NCBI GenBank assembly: GCA_039033215.1
Contig: JBCCDA010000010.1
Span: 1-64,000 of the forward strand
Length of the DNA stretch: 64,000 nucleotides
Direction of reading: 5' to 3'
Source of the DNA: Thermohalobaculum sp039033215
GTDB taxonomy: Bacteria; Pseudomonadota; Alphaproteobacteria; Rhodobacterales; Rhodobacteraceae
Part shown: positions 8,255 to 16,301 of the stretch, in pieces
Position numbering within the stretch: the first letter of the stretch is position 1
Layout of the letters: every line of letters starts with the position of its first letter
Made by a program: the position numbers and the translations under genes
Notes under the pieces: generated by a model
What the model was told of the DNA's origin: nothing
What the model saw: only the letters and a program-made list of their open reading frames with translations
Databases searched by the model: none

Positions 8255-10174
8255 ATGCTGGACAGCTGGCCAATCTCACGCAGAATCAACGTCGCGTTCG
8301 CATTTGCGACGGCGACGATCATCGGTTTCGTCACGATCGCTCTTATGGGCGTCATCCAGCTTGGCGCGATTTTCGGCGACTATCGTGATACGGCACGGCA
8401 GAGCCTGCTGATGGGCGACTACGTCGAGGACCTGTTCGAAGCGCGCATGGCGGCCTTCCGGTACCGCACTGGCGCCGGTGACGCCGCTGCGGCTGACGTG
8501 TTCTCGAACATCGAGGAGATCGTCAACGACCCAAGGGCGGCCCAATTCTACGCCGACAAGCCGGAAACGCTGGCGGAGGTGCGGGCCCTGACTGCTCTTG
8601 CATCGGATTACGCCGCGGCATTCAAGGACATGACGGCGCTTCAGGACAGGCGCAACGTCGAAGTCGAGAAGATGTATGCGGTCGGCACCGATATCCGCAA
8701 GGATCTGACGTCAATCATGGAAAGCGCCTTCCGGGACGGTGATCCCGAAGCTGCATTCTACGCTGGCCGCGCGCAGCAGGAACTTCTTCTCGCGCGCGTC
8801 TATATGGAACGTTACCTGCTCCAGAACGTGGCTGAAGACTACACGACCGCGATCGATCATGCTGAGAAGGCACAGGCAGAAACAACGACGCTGCTGCGTT
8901 CGCTTCAGAACCCAACGCGCCGCCAGTTGGCGAACAACGTGGACACGGGTCTGGACGCATACGTTGCTCTCAGTGCTGAGGTCTCAAATATCATTGCACA
9001 ACGCAACCAGGTCAGAACCACTCGTCTGGATACCATCGGTCCGGAGATGCAGGACCGGTTCGAAGCATTGGTGAACGCAAAGGTTGCCCTTCAGAACGTA
9101 CTAGGCCCGGAAGGCCAGGGAATCGTGGATTCCAAGACAACTTTCCTCCCGATTGCGGGTGTCATCGCCGTCCTTCTGGTTCTGACTATGTCGTTTGCTG
9201 TGGGCCGCTGGATCACTGGTGCGATCGTGGGTCTGGCTGATACGACGGACCGGCTTGCATCTGGTGACCTCAACGTCGCCATCACGGGCACTGAGCACAA
9301 GCACGAACTGGGCCGCGTTGCCCGGGCGCTGGAGGTGTTCAAGGCCAACATGCGTCAGACCGAGACGTTGAAGCAGTCGCTGAAGGACTCGCTCGACAAG
9401 GTGCTTGCCGATGCGATGAACAGCTCGGATGCGGTGGCCTCGACCGCGGGCGAACTGCTCGAAGCGTCGCAGACCATCAACGATGGCGCCGCGTCACAGG
9501 CGTCGTCTGCTCAGGAGGCTGCTGCCGCCGTCGAGGAGATGAGCGCGAACATGCGTCAATCGGCGGACAACGCGGCGCAAACCGAATCCATCGCAATCAA
9601 GGCGGCGGACAACGCGCAGTCTTCGGGACAGGCCGTGGCCAACGCTGTCGAAGCGATGAAAACGATCGCCGAGCAGATCACTGTCGTGCAGGAAATCGCG
9701 CGTCAGACTGACCTTCTGGCTCTCAACGCCGCTGTCGAGGCAGCACGCGCAGGAGAGCATGGCAAGGGCTTCGCGGTCGTGGCCTCCGAGGTCCGCAAAC
9801 TGGCCGAACGCAGCCAGAGTGCTGCGTCCCAGATCTCGGATCTCTCCGGCCGGACGATGACTGCTGCAAGCGAAGCGGGTGACAAGCTGCAGGCACTGGT
9901 GCCTGACATCCAGCGTACCGCTGACCTCGTGCAGGAAATCTCATCGGCGATGCAGGAGCAGAACATCGGGGCTGACCAGATCAACGAGGCGATCAGAAGC
10001 CTTGATCAGGTTATCCAGCGTAACGCTTCGGCGGCGGACCGTGCACGCGATCGCGCGGAATCGCTGTCCAGCGAAGCCGAGACGCTGCGCCAGATCATCT
10101 CGTCCGTCGACGTGGGTGACGACGATCTGGCAGCTGAAACCGGCGAGGGCGATGATCTACAACGCGCCGCCTGA
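8255..10174 (+). CDS. methyl-accepting chemotaxis protein
   Basis: A transmembrane chemoreceptor of 639 residues. A first membrane helix lies near residues 14-36 (FATATIIGFVTIALMGVIQL), then a helical periplasmic sensor domain of about 260 residues, a second helix near 300-320 (IAGVIAVLLVLTMSFAVG), a HAMP domain (GLADTTDRLASGDLNV), and the signalling domain. The conserved hairpin tip EIARQTDLLALNAAVEAARA is around residue 480 and binds CheA/CheW. The ligand is not evident. Two in-frame ATGs occur at 8243 and 8255; GGAGA between them is correctly placed only for 8255. No che genes are near. Confidence 0.94.
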   Translation: MLDSWPISRRINVAFAFATATIIGFVTIALMGVIQLGAIFGDYRDTARQSLLMGDYVEDLFEARMAAFRYRTGAGDAAAADVFSNIEEIVNDPRAAQFYADKPETLAEVRALTALASDYAAAFKDMTALQDRRNVEVEKMYAVGTDIRKDLTSIMESAFRDGDPEAAFYAGRAQQELLLARVYMERYLLQNVAEDYTTAIDHAEKAQAETTTLLRSLQNPTRRQLANNVDTGLDAYVALSAEVSNIIAQRNQVRTTRLDTIGPEMQDRFEALVNAKVALQNVLGPEGQGIVDSKTTFLPIAGVIAVLLVLTMSFAVGRWITGAIVGLADTTDRLASGDLNVAITGTEHKHELGRVARALEVFKANMRQTETLKQSLKDSLDKVLADAMNSSDAVASTAGELLEASQTINDGAASQASSAQEAAAAVEEMSANMRQSADNAAQTESIAIKAADNAQSSGQAVANAVEAMKTIAEQITVVQEIARQTDLLALNAAVEAARAGEHGKGFAVVASEVRKLAERSQSAASQISDLSGRTMTAASEAGDKLQALVPDIQRTADLVQEISSAMQEQNIGADQINEAIRSLDQVIQRNASAADRARDRAESLSSEAETLRQIISSVDVGDDDLAAETGEGDDLQRAA

Positions 10175-10192
10175 CGGAGTAACGCTACTGAA

Positions 10193-10217
10193 CCTCCGCC
10201 CTCTCAGAGGGCGGGGG
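10193..10217. terminator. bidirectional hairpin between convergent genes
   Basis: Stem CCGCCCTC / GAGGGCGG with loop TCA (10196-10214), extendable by further pairs on both sides. It lies 18 bases after the chemoreceptor stop and contains the stop codon of the convergent lipoprotein gene in its loop. It probably ends transcription or protects mRNA ends from both sides. Confidence 0.6.
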
Positions 10218-10683
10218 TAATCCGACTTCTTCCTCGAGAGCCTTCCTGGACGTAGACTGTCGAACCGACCGGAATCTCTGGTTGCGGACCCTGAACCACG
10301 GTGACCAGGTTTCCTCCGGTGTCGCGCACGATGTACTCAATGGCCGGTTGACGCTTCGCCTCTTCTTCGACCAAAGAGCCGACGATCGCGCCACTAAGGG
10401 CCCCACCTGCAATCGCCGCAGCCTTTCCAGTTCCCTGGCCGAAAATCGAACCGAGAAAGCCGCCGGCGACACCGCCTACTAGCTGACCAGTCCTGTTCTC
10501 CTCGAGCAGGGCGCCCTCCTCGACCTCGACATAGCGCGCACTCTGAATGACACCTTCATAGGTGCGCACGACATCGCCGACGGAAGCGCCATCATATGTC
10601 CCCGGGTCGATCTGCCGTGCGCAACCAACCAATGCCACCGCACCCGTCAAAACCATCGCTGCCACCAATACGCGTGCACGCAT
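10204..10683 (-). CDS. glycine-zipper 2TM (SlyB/Pcp-like) outer membrane lipoprotein
   Basis: A 159-residue lipoprotein. The signal peptide ends in the lipobox ALVG followed by Cys21. The mature part carries GTYDGASVGDVVRTYEGVI, then a glycine-zipper region at about 68-110 (GQLVGGVAGGFLGSIFGQG, then GGALSGAIVG) and a C-terminal beta segment (EYIVRDTGGNLVTVVQG). This is the 17-kDa antigen/SlyB layout, associated with envelope integrity. The start at 10683 is set by the signal peptide and by GGGAGA upstream. It is convergent with the chemoreceptor and divergent from gshA. Confidence 0.9.
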   Translation of the reverse strand: MRARVLVAAMVLTGAVALVGCARQIDPGTYDGASVGDVVRTYEGVIQSARYVEVEEGALLEENRTGQLVGGVAGGFLGSIFGQGTGKAAAIAGGALSGAIVGSLVEEEAKRQPAIEYIVRDTGGNLVTVVQGPQPEIPVGSTVYVQEGSRGRSRITPAL

Positions 10684-10838
10684 CACTGCCGTCTCCCTCT
10701 CTGCAAAAAAACTACCGCCGGGCATCGCCCGTCCAGCATACTGCGTTCGAAACGTTCCTCGCCCTTGCTTCCGTCGCGGCGCTTGCGTCTGCCGCGAGCG
10801 TACCTTACGCCTCCGCGTCGGCAAGACGGAGGGTGCGC

Positions 10839-12209
10839 ATGTCCATTCCCCAACAGGGCGGCGGCCCGATCGAGAGCCAGGATGATCTGGCAAGCTACCT
10901 GGCGGACGGGTGCAAGCCTAAAGACCAATGGCGGATTGGCACCGAGCACGAGAAGTTTGGCTATTGCCGGGATACGCTGCAGCCGCTGCCTTATGAAGGC
11001 GCGCGCTCGATCAAGGCGGTCCTCGAAGGCCTGCGTGACGACTACGGCTGGGAGCCGCTGACAGAAGGTGGCAACATAATCGGCCTTACCAAGGACGGCG
11101 CCAACGTGAGCCTTGAACCTGGGGGGCAGCTGGAGCTCTCGGGCGCCCCGCTCGAGACCATCCACCAGACATGCGACGAGGTGAACGATCACCTGGCCGA
11201 GGTGAAGTCCATCGCTGACCGTATCGGTGTGGGGTTCATCGGCCTGGGAGCTGCGCCGATCTGGGCGCACGAAGACATGCCGATGATGCCCAAGGGCCGG
11301 TACGAACTGATGACGCGGTACATGGGCGAGGTCGGTACCCATGGCACCCAGATGATGTACCGCACATGCACCGTTCAGGTGAACCTCGACTTCGCGACCG
11401 AGGCTGACATGGTCCAGAAGTTGCGCGTCGCGCTGGCGCTGCAGCCGGTTGCGACGGCGCTGTTCGCGAATTCACCGTTCTTCGAGGGCAAGCCGAACGG
11501 GCATGTGAGCTGGCGAAGCCGCATCTGGCGGGATCTGGATGCGGATCGCACCGGAATGCTGCCGTGGGTATTCGAGGACGGCATGGGCTTCCAGCGCTGG
11601 GTGGATCATGCGCTGGATGTGCCGATGTACTTCGTCTACCGCGACGGGGTCTACATTGATGCGCTGGGTCAGTCATTTCGCGACTTCCTCGACGGCAAGC
11701 TGCCCGCGCTCCCGGGTGAGGTGCCAACGCTCAGCGATTGGGCGGATCATCTGACCACGATTTTCCCCGAGGCCCGGATCAAGAAGTTCATCGAGATGCG
11801 TGGCGCCGACGGGGGGCCGTGGCGCAAGCTCTGCGCCTTGCCCGCCTTTTGGGTTGGCCTGATGTACGATCAGACGGCGCTGGACAACGCCTGGGATCTG
11901 GTCAAGGACTGGACCGCCGAAGAACGCGAGCAGCTGCGCGTCGACGCATCCGTCAAGGGCTTGAAGGCGGAAGTGCGCGGCCGGCCGGTGCTGGACATCG
12001 CGCGCGACTGCCTGGCGATCGCGGAATCGGGGCTGAAAGCGCGGGCCTGTCCTGGCGCAGGTGGCCTCATTGGAGACGAGACGCATTTCCTGAACGCGCT
12101 CAAGGACAGCGTCGAGCGCGGCGAGACCCCCGCGGAAGAGCTGTTGGCCGAGTATCACGGCCGTTGGGGCGGCGATCTGACAAAAATTTACGCCGCCCAC
12201 AGCTACTGA
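10839..12209 (+). CDS. gshA: glutamate-cysteine ligase
   Basis: Joins Glu and Cys with ATP, the first and limiting step of glutathione synthesis; cytosolic. The 456-residue protein belongs to the GCS2/plant-type branch used by alphaproteobacteria: QWRIGTEHEKFGY near residue 28, NVSLEPGGQLELSGAP near 88, and MYRTCTVQVNLDF near 170 are typical ATP/glutamate site segments. GGAGGG lies 6 bases before the ATG at 10839; reading further upstream would run through the divergent lipoprotein's promoter. Its product supplies glutathione for frmA/fghA and for the transferases in this window. The glutathione synthetase gshB is not in the window. Confidence 0.95.
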   Translation: MSIPQQGGGPIESQDDLASYLADGCKPKDQWRIGTEHEKFGYCRDTLQPLPYEGARSIKAVLEGLRDDYGWEPLTEGGNIIGLTKDGANVSLEPGGQLELSGAPLETIHQTCDEVNDHLAEVKSIADRIGVGFIGLGAAPIWAHEDMPMMPKGRYELMTRYMGEVGTHGTQMMYRTCTVQVNLDFATEADMVQKLRVALALQPVATALFANSPFFEGKPNGHVSWRSRIWRDLDADRTGMLPWVFEDGMGFQRWVDHALDVPMYFVYRDGVYIDALGQSFRDFLDGKLPALPGEVPTLSDWADHLTTIFPEARIKKFIEMRGADGGPWRKLCALPAFWVGLMYDQTALDNAWDLVKDWTAEEREQLRVDASVKGLKAEVRGRPVLDIARDCLAIAESGLKARACPGAGGLIGDETHFLNALKDSVERGETPAEELLAEYHGRWGGDLTKIYAAHSY

Positions 12210-12219
12210 CGGGGCAAGG

Positions 12220-12759
12220 CTATTCGACGCCGATGTGGAAGACTGCCCAGACCTGCAGGCCGTTGAACAATTCTTGCAGATCCGGGTCCGTGGTCGGGGC
12301 AAAGATCACCATCGCCGGCCCGTAGTCGCCGATGGCCAGCGATGCGCCGTCGGCCTCGATCGCCAGGATCGGCGCATGCGCTTCCATGAACGCGATCTCC
12401 ATAGGCACACCGTAGCCGTCCAACGCCGTCACCATGATGCTGTCGCCCGCCGACCCGGCCAGCGCCAACACGTCGCGCAACAACGGGCCCGTGAAGATCG
12501 CGTCGGCCCCATCCTGCCCCAGCGGAGCCGTGACCGTGACCTGTGGCAGGGCCGCGATGTCCGCCCGTGTCACGGCGAAGGCGCTGTCGAAGGCGATGTC
12601 ATGCGCGCCCAGCATCGTGAAATCGTCTTCGGAAGACGGGCCGCGGTTGCTTTCGGCGATGGCCCCGGAGAGCGTCAGGATCGGCGGCTCACCCGCCGAC
12701 GCCAGCGGTGTTGTGAGAAGCAGGACTGCGGCGAGGATGGCGGCGACACGGCGAACCAT
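12220..12759 (-). CDS. secreted protein with oxidoreductase molybdopterin-binding (sulfite oxidase-like) fold
   Basis: A 179-residue exported protein with a signal peptide cleaved about after residue 22 (LASA|GEPP). The mature part resembles the core of the sulfite oxidase-type molybdopterin domain: FTGPLLRDVLALAG, VTALDGYGVPMEIAFM, DYGPAMVIFAP. It contains no cysteine, so the usual Mo-coordinating Cys is absent and it is unlikely to be a normal molybdoenzyme. AGGAG lies 6 bases before the ATG. It is convergent with gshA (10 bases apart). Family assignment rests on pattern only. Confidence 0.65.
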   Translation of the reverse strand: MVRRVAAILAAVLLLTTPLASAGEPPILTLSGAIAESNRGPSSEDDFTMLGAHDIAFDSAFAVTRADIAALPQVTVTAPLGQDGADAIFTGPLLRDVLALAGSAGDSIMVTALDGYGVPMEIAFMEAHAPILAIEADGASLAIGDYGPAMVIFAPTTDPDLQELFNGLQVWAVFHIGVE

Positions 12760-12843
12760 AAGCTGCTCCTGTCATGAGGACCGATCGTCGGAGCGTACGA
12801 ACGGGGGCCACACCACGCAAGCCCACACCCCTGGGCCGCAAGT

Positions 12844-13143
12844 CTAGAAATCGAAGATGTCGCCCAGAAGATCCGTCACCGGGTTCTCGCGCTTCTTGCG
12901 GCGCCGCGCGCGCGTGCTCTGCCTGTCATCGTCGTATTCGTCCCGATGGACCTGCTGATAGCCCTGCGTGGCTTGCGGAGGTGGCGGGGGCGGCGGCGCG
13001 GTGTAGGCGCTGGCGCTGCGCTCGATGATCTTGTCCAGCTCGCCCCTGTCCAGCCAGACACCCCGGCATGATGGGCAATAATCGATCTCGACCCCACTGC
13101 GGTCGGCCATCACGAGTTGGGTGCCGTCGATCGGACATTGCAT
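12844..13143 (-). CDS. zinc-ribbon protein (zf-TFIIB domain)
   Basis: A 99-residue cytosolic protein. Residues 1-42 form a TFIIB-type zinc ribbon: CPIDGTQL at the start and CPSCRGVWLDRGELDKII after it, giving Cys3, Cys23, Cys26 and a nearby fourth ligand that is not a clear CxxC in the first half. A poly-proline segment (about 50-57) and a basic tail (STRARRRKKRENP) end with a hydrophobic DLLGDIFDF. The family is widespread and its role is unknown. GGAG is placed 8 bases before the ATG. It is divergent from fghA. Confidence 0.85.
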   Translation of the reverse strand: MQCPIDGTQLVMADRSGVEIDYCPSCRGVWLDRGELDKIIERSASAYTAPPPPPPPQATQGYQQVHRDEYDDDRQSTRARRRKKRENPVTDLLGDIFDF

Positions 13144-13283
13144 GGGCGTTCTCCTTTGCTGCTGCGGGGGATGTGGGGGTCCCCGCTGTCGGTTGCAATC
13201 GGAGTGCCCGCGAGATCGTGCGCCCGCTTGCAGGCCTCCCGGCGCGCGCCTAAGAGGGGGCAACGAACAAGGGGGAGGCCCAT

Positions 13284-14108
13284 ATGGACACGATTTCAGA
13301 GACCGGCGCCTTTGGTGGTGTGCAGGGCGTCTATGCGCACAAGGCGAAGACCACCGGCTGCGAGATGACCTTTGCGGTCTACCTGCCGCCCGCCGCACAG
13401 AAGGGGCGGGTGCCGTGCTTGTGGTATCTCTCGGGTCTGACATGCACGCACCAGAACGCGATGGAGAAGGCGGGTGCCCAGGGCTGGGCGGCGCGCCACG
13501 GCATTGCGCTGGTGTTCCCCGACACCTCGCCCCGGGGTGAGGGTGTCGCCAATGACGATGACTTTGCGCTGGGCCAGGGTGCCGGGTTCTATGTGGACGC
13601 GACCGAAGCGCCATGGGCGCCCCATTTCAGTATGTACTCCTACGTGGTGCGCGAGCTTCAGGCGTTGGTCGTCGATGCCTTTCCCGTGGCCGAGGACCGC
13701 CAGGGCATCACCGGACATTCCATGGGCGGGCACGGTGCGCTGACCCTGGCGATGCGCAACCCGGAGCTCTACCGGGCGGTGTCCGCTTTCGCGCCGATTG
13801 TGCACCCCACGGCGAGCGCCTGGGGACGCGTGCAGCTGGGTGCTTACCTGGGGGCGGATGAGAGCGCCTGGCAGGGGCATGATGCGACCCTGCTGCTCAG
13901 GAGTGCCGGGTGGTCGCGCGACCTCCTGATCGACCAGGGATCATCCGACCAGTTCCTGGATCTGCTCAAGCCCGAAGCGTTCTCCGCCGCCCTGGCCGAG
14001 ACCCGGACCGCAGGCACTTTCCGGATGCAGACGGGCTACGACCACTCCTATTATTTCGTGGCGAGCTTCATGGAAGATCACGTCCGCTGGCACGCCGAGC
14101 GGTTGTGA
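13284..14108 (+). CDS. fghA: S-formylglutathione hydrolase
   Basis: Hydrolyses S-formylglutathione to formate and glutathione, the second step of formaldehyde oxidation. The 274-residue esterase D-type alpha/beta hydrolase has the nucleophile Ser146 in GHSMGGHGAL, an Asp in LIDQGSSDQFL near 224 and His in TGYDHSYYF near 255. The conserved LSGLTCTHQN loop (Cys54) is typical of this enzyme. GGGGGAGG precedes the ATG. It works directly after FrmA, encoded 5 kb upstream, though it is not in one operon with it. Confidence 0.95.
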   Translation: MDTISETGAFGGVQGVYAHKAKTTGCEMTFAVYLPPAAQKGRVPCLWYLSGLTCTHQNAMEKAGAQGWAARHGIALVFPDTSPRGEGVANDDDFALGQGAGFYVDATEAPWAPHFSMYSYVVRELQALVVDAFPVAEDRQGITGHSMGGHGALTLAMRNPELYRAVSAFAPIVHPTASAWGRVQLGAYLGADESAWQGHDATLLLRSAGWSRDLLIDQGSSDQFLDLLKPEAFSAALAETRTAGTFRMQTGYDHSYYFVASFMEDHVRWHAERL

Positions 14109-14140
14109 CGGGGCGGGCAAGCGCGGCGAGGTAGACGGAC

Positions 14141-14161
14141 AAGCGCGGCGCAGCCGCGCTT
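14141..14161. terminator. perfect hairpin between convergent fghA and ccrM
   Basis: AAGCGCGGC-GCA-GCCGCGCTT, a perfect 9-bp stem with 3-base loop, placed between two convergent genes. There is no T-run beyond the stem's own TT. The left arm AAGCGCGGCG also occurs as a direct repeat at 14119-14128. Confidence 0.6.
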
Positions 14162-14195
14162 GACACGATGCTGGTACCCGGCCGGACCGGCTTGA

Positions 14196-15284
14196 TCAGT
14201 CCCCGAGCTCGGCGCGCAGCTGCTGGCGGAGCACGTCGATCGGTTTGGGCTGGCCGTCCTGCGTGTAGTGCCAGTAGGTCCAGCCATTGCAGGACGGGGC
14301 GCCTTCGAGCTCGGCGCCGACCTGGTGGATCGATCCCTTCGTGTCCAGACGGCCCGAGGCCACCAGGGTGCCGTCCGCCCGGACCCTCGCCGTGTGGCGT
14401 CCATTGAGCGAGGTGAGCACATCGCCCGGTTCAAGCAGCCGTCGCTCGACCAGTTGGCCGAAGGGGATGCGGGGCTGGGCGCGCTTGCCCGTGGTCACCT
14501 TCAGCACCTCCGCGTCGTGCTTGCGGACCTTGGCAAGCCGTCTGGTCGCGGCATCGCGGTAGGCGCTCTCGCGTTCGATCCCGATCCAGCGGCGGCCCAA
14601 CCGCTTGGCGACGGCCCCGGTGGTTCCGGTGCCGAAGAAAGGGTCTAGCACCACGTCGCCGGGGTTGGTCGCACCGACCAGGACCCGATGCAGCAGCGCC
14701 TCTGGTTTCTGGGTCGGATGCGCCTTCGCGCCATCGTCACCCTTCAACCGCTCGGCGCCCGCGCAGATCGGCAGCACCCAGTCCGAGCGCATCTGCAGCC
14801 CTTCGTTCAGCGCCTTGAGCGCGTCATAGTTGAAGGTAGGCTTCGAGGTCTCTGATTTTGCAGCCCAAATGAGCGTCTCGTGTGCATTCGTCAACCGTTT
14901 GCCACGGAAGTTCGGCATCGGGTTGGTCTTGCGCCACACCACGTCGTTCAGGATCCAGAAGCCCTGATCCTGCAGCTTAGTGCCCAGGCGGAAGATATTG
15001 TGATAACTGCCGATTACCCAGATGGCCCCATCGGGCTTCAGCAGGCGCCGGGCCTCGGTCAGCCAGGCTTCGGTGAAGCGGTCATAGGCGGCGAAGCTGT
15101 CGAACCGGTCCCAGGCATCGTCAACAGCGTCGACGCGGGAGTTGTTCGGCCGGTGCAGCTCGCCCTTCAGCTGCAGATTGTAGGGTGGATCTGCGAAGAT
15201 CAGGTCGACCGAGGCATCCGGCAGCCCGCGCATCACCTCGATGCAATCGCCGTCAAGAATCGTATCGAGGGCGAGCTTGGTCAT
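14196..15284 (-). CDS. ccrM: cell-cycle DNA methyltransferase, GANTC-specific (CcrM type)
   Basis: Methylates adenine in GANTC using S-adenosylmethionine; in alphaproteobacteria it is made late in the cell cycle and remethylates the new chromosome. The 362-residue product shows the beta-class order: catalytic DPPYNLQL at 32-39, the target-recognition region, then the AdoMet-binding DPFFGTGTTG at about 213-222. The C-terminal 80 residues (LLEPGDVLTSLNGRHTARVR, and GAPSCNGWTYWHY) match the extra domain found in CcrM but not in HinfI-type enzymes. AGGAGA sits 6 bases before ATG 15284. The promoter region contains two GANTC sites, suggesting control by its own methylation. Confidence 0.96.
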   Translation of the reverse strand: MTKLALDTILDGDCIEVMRGLPDASVDLIFADPPYNLQLKGELHRPNNSRVDAVDDAWDRFDSFAAYDRFTEAWLTEARRLLKPDGAIWVIGSYHNIFRLGTKLQDQGFWILNDVVWRKTNPMPNFRGKRLTNAHETLIWAAKSETSKPTFNYDALKALNEGLQMRSDWVLPICAGAERLKGDDGAKAHPTQKPEALLHRVLVGATNPGDVVLDPFFGTGTTGAVAKRLGRRWIGIERESAYRDAATRRLAKVRKHDAEVLKVTTGKRAQPRIPFGQLVERRLLEPGDVLTSLNGRHTARVRADGTLVASGRLDTKGSIHQVGAELEGAPSCNGWTYWHYTQDGQPKPIDVLRQQLRAELGD

Positions 15285-15310
15285 GGCGGTCTCCTGCTGT
15301 TGGTGCCGCG

Positions 15311-15352
15311 AAGATACGGGAAATATTGAATCCGTCAATAATGTTTTGAATC
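15311..15352 (-). promoter_or_regulatory. ccrM promoter with two GANTC sites
   Basis: On the minus strand TTGACG (15338-15333) and TATCTT (15316-15311) are 16 bases apart and form a plausible sigma-70 promoter about 20 bases upstream of the ccrM leader. One GANTC site (15328-15332) lies in the spacer and the other (15348-15352) exactly 20 bases upstream. This arrangement would let full methylation alter ccrM transcription. Confidence 0.6.
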
Positions 15353-15371
15353 ATTAAGTTATGAGAGAAAC

Positions 15372-15965
15372 CTAAACAATTACATCGCGTATGGGTTTGA
15401 AGCTGCGGCGATGGTGCGGCGTCACGCCCAGACGCGCCAGCCCGGCCCGGTGCGCGGCGGTCCCATAGCCCTGGTTGGTCTCCCACCCGTAGCCGGGGTG
15501 CGCCGCGGCCAGCTCGGCCATGATCCGGTCGCGGGTGACCTTGGCGATGATCGAGGCTGCGGCGATCGACAGGCTCAGCCCGTCGCCCTTGGGGATCGCA
15601 CGGGCGGGCAGGGCGAGATCCCGCGGCACCCAGTTGCCGTCGATCAGCAGGAAGGCAGGGGCCGCGGGCAAGGCTGCGACGGCCCGGCACATGGCCAGAT
15701 CGTTGGCGCGGGCAATGCCGATGGTGTCGATCTCGGCGACCGGGCCGATGCCGACGCCGACGCTCGCGCGGGCCGAGATCTCCTCGAAGAGCGCCGCGCG
15801 GCGCTTGCCCGAGAGCTTCTTTGAATCGTTCAGACCGTCCGGGATGGACCCCGGGTCCAGGACGACCGCAGCGGCCACTACGGGCCCGGCCCAGGGCCCC
15901 CGCCCGGCCTCGTCGATTCCGGCGACGGGCGGGTCGTACTGAAGCTCGAACGCGAGATCTGGCAT
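15372..15965 (-). CDS. rnhB: ribonuclease HII
   Basis: Cuts RNA in RNA-DNA hybrids and removes single ribonucleotides from DNA. The 197-residue length is usual. Acidic catalytic residues are Asp18 and Glu19 in GIDEAGRGPWAGPVV and Asp109 in LLIDGN, with a further Asp in ASIIAKVTRDRIM. The C-terminal GYGWETNQGYGTAAHRAGL is typical. The start at 15965 has no strong ribosome site; an ATG 75 bases upstream (16040) is possible but would add residues not typical of the family. It lies 87 bases upstream of ccrM on the same strand, as in other alphaproteobacteria. Confidence 0.94.
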   Translation of the reverse strand: MPDLAFELQYDPPVAGIDEAGRGPWAGPVVAAAVVLDPGSIPDGLNDSKKLSGKRRAALFEEISARASVGVGIGPVAEIDTIGIARANDLAMCRAVAALPAAPAFLLIDGNWVPRDLALPARAIPKGDGLSLSIAAASIIAKVTRDRIMAELAAAHPGYGWETNQGYGTAAHRAGLARLGVTPHHRRSFKPIRDVIV

Positions 15966-16301
15966 GGCGACAGTGTCGGGGTGTTGCGCGGCCGCGGCAA
16001 GGCAAAGTCGCCACAGTGTCGGCGCGATTGGCATACGCAAGTCATACGCTTGTCATACCGGTGGATTTCGGGCGGAAGGGACCGCGCGGCTGGGCATCCG
16101 CGTTTGTCTGGTGGGTGCAGGCAACACAGTGATCGAAGCGCGAACATCAACCTTCTGTTCCACCCCTTCAGAGAACATCAAGGTCTGAATGGACGCACGT
16201 CGGGTCGGGCCGGGCGGCCCGAGCGGCAAGCCATAGGCGCCGCCGCGAGACGAAGGAATCTCCGGACTGCTTGCAGACCGGAGCCCGTTTGCCTCGCAGG
16301 T
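15966..16301. other. 336-base intergenic region upstream of rnhB
   Basis: Contains the promoter of rnhB (minus strand) and the downstream end of the radical SAM gene. An AT-richer part, with two near-identical TCATACG-type words at 16042-16056, lies just upstream of rnhB. I find no convincing gene or structured RNA here. Confidence 0.4.

Noticed and set aside
15285..15371. CtrA box in the ccrM promoter
   Set aside because: TTAA words occur but no second half-site at N7 spacing; only the GANTC sites are convincing.
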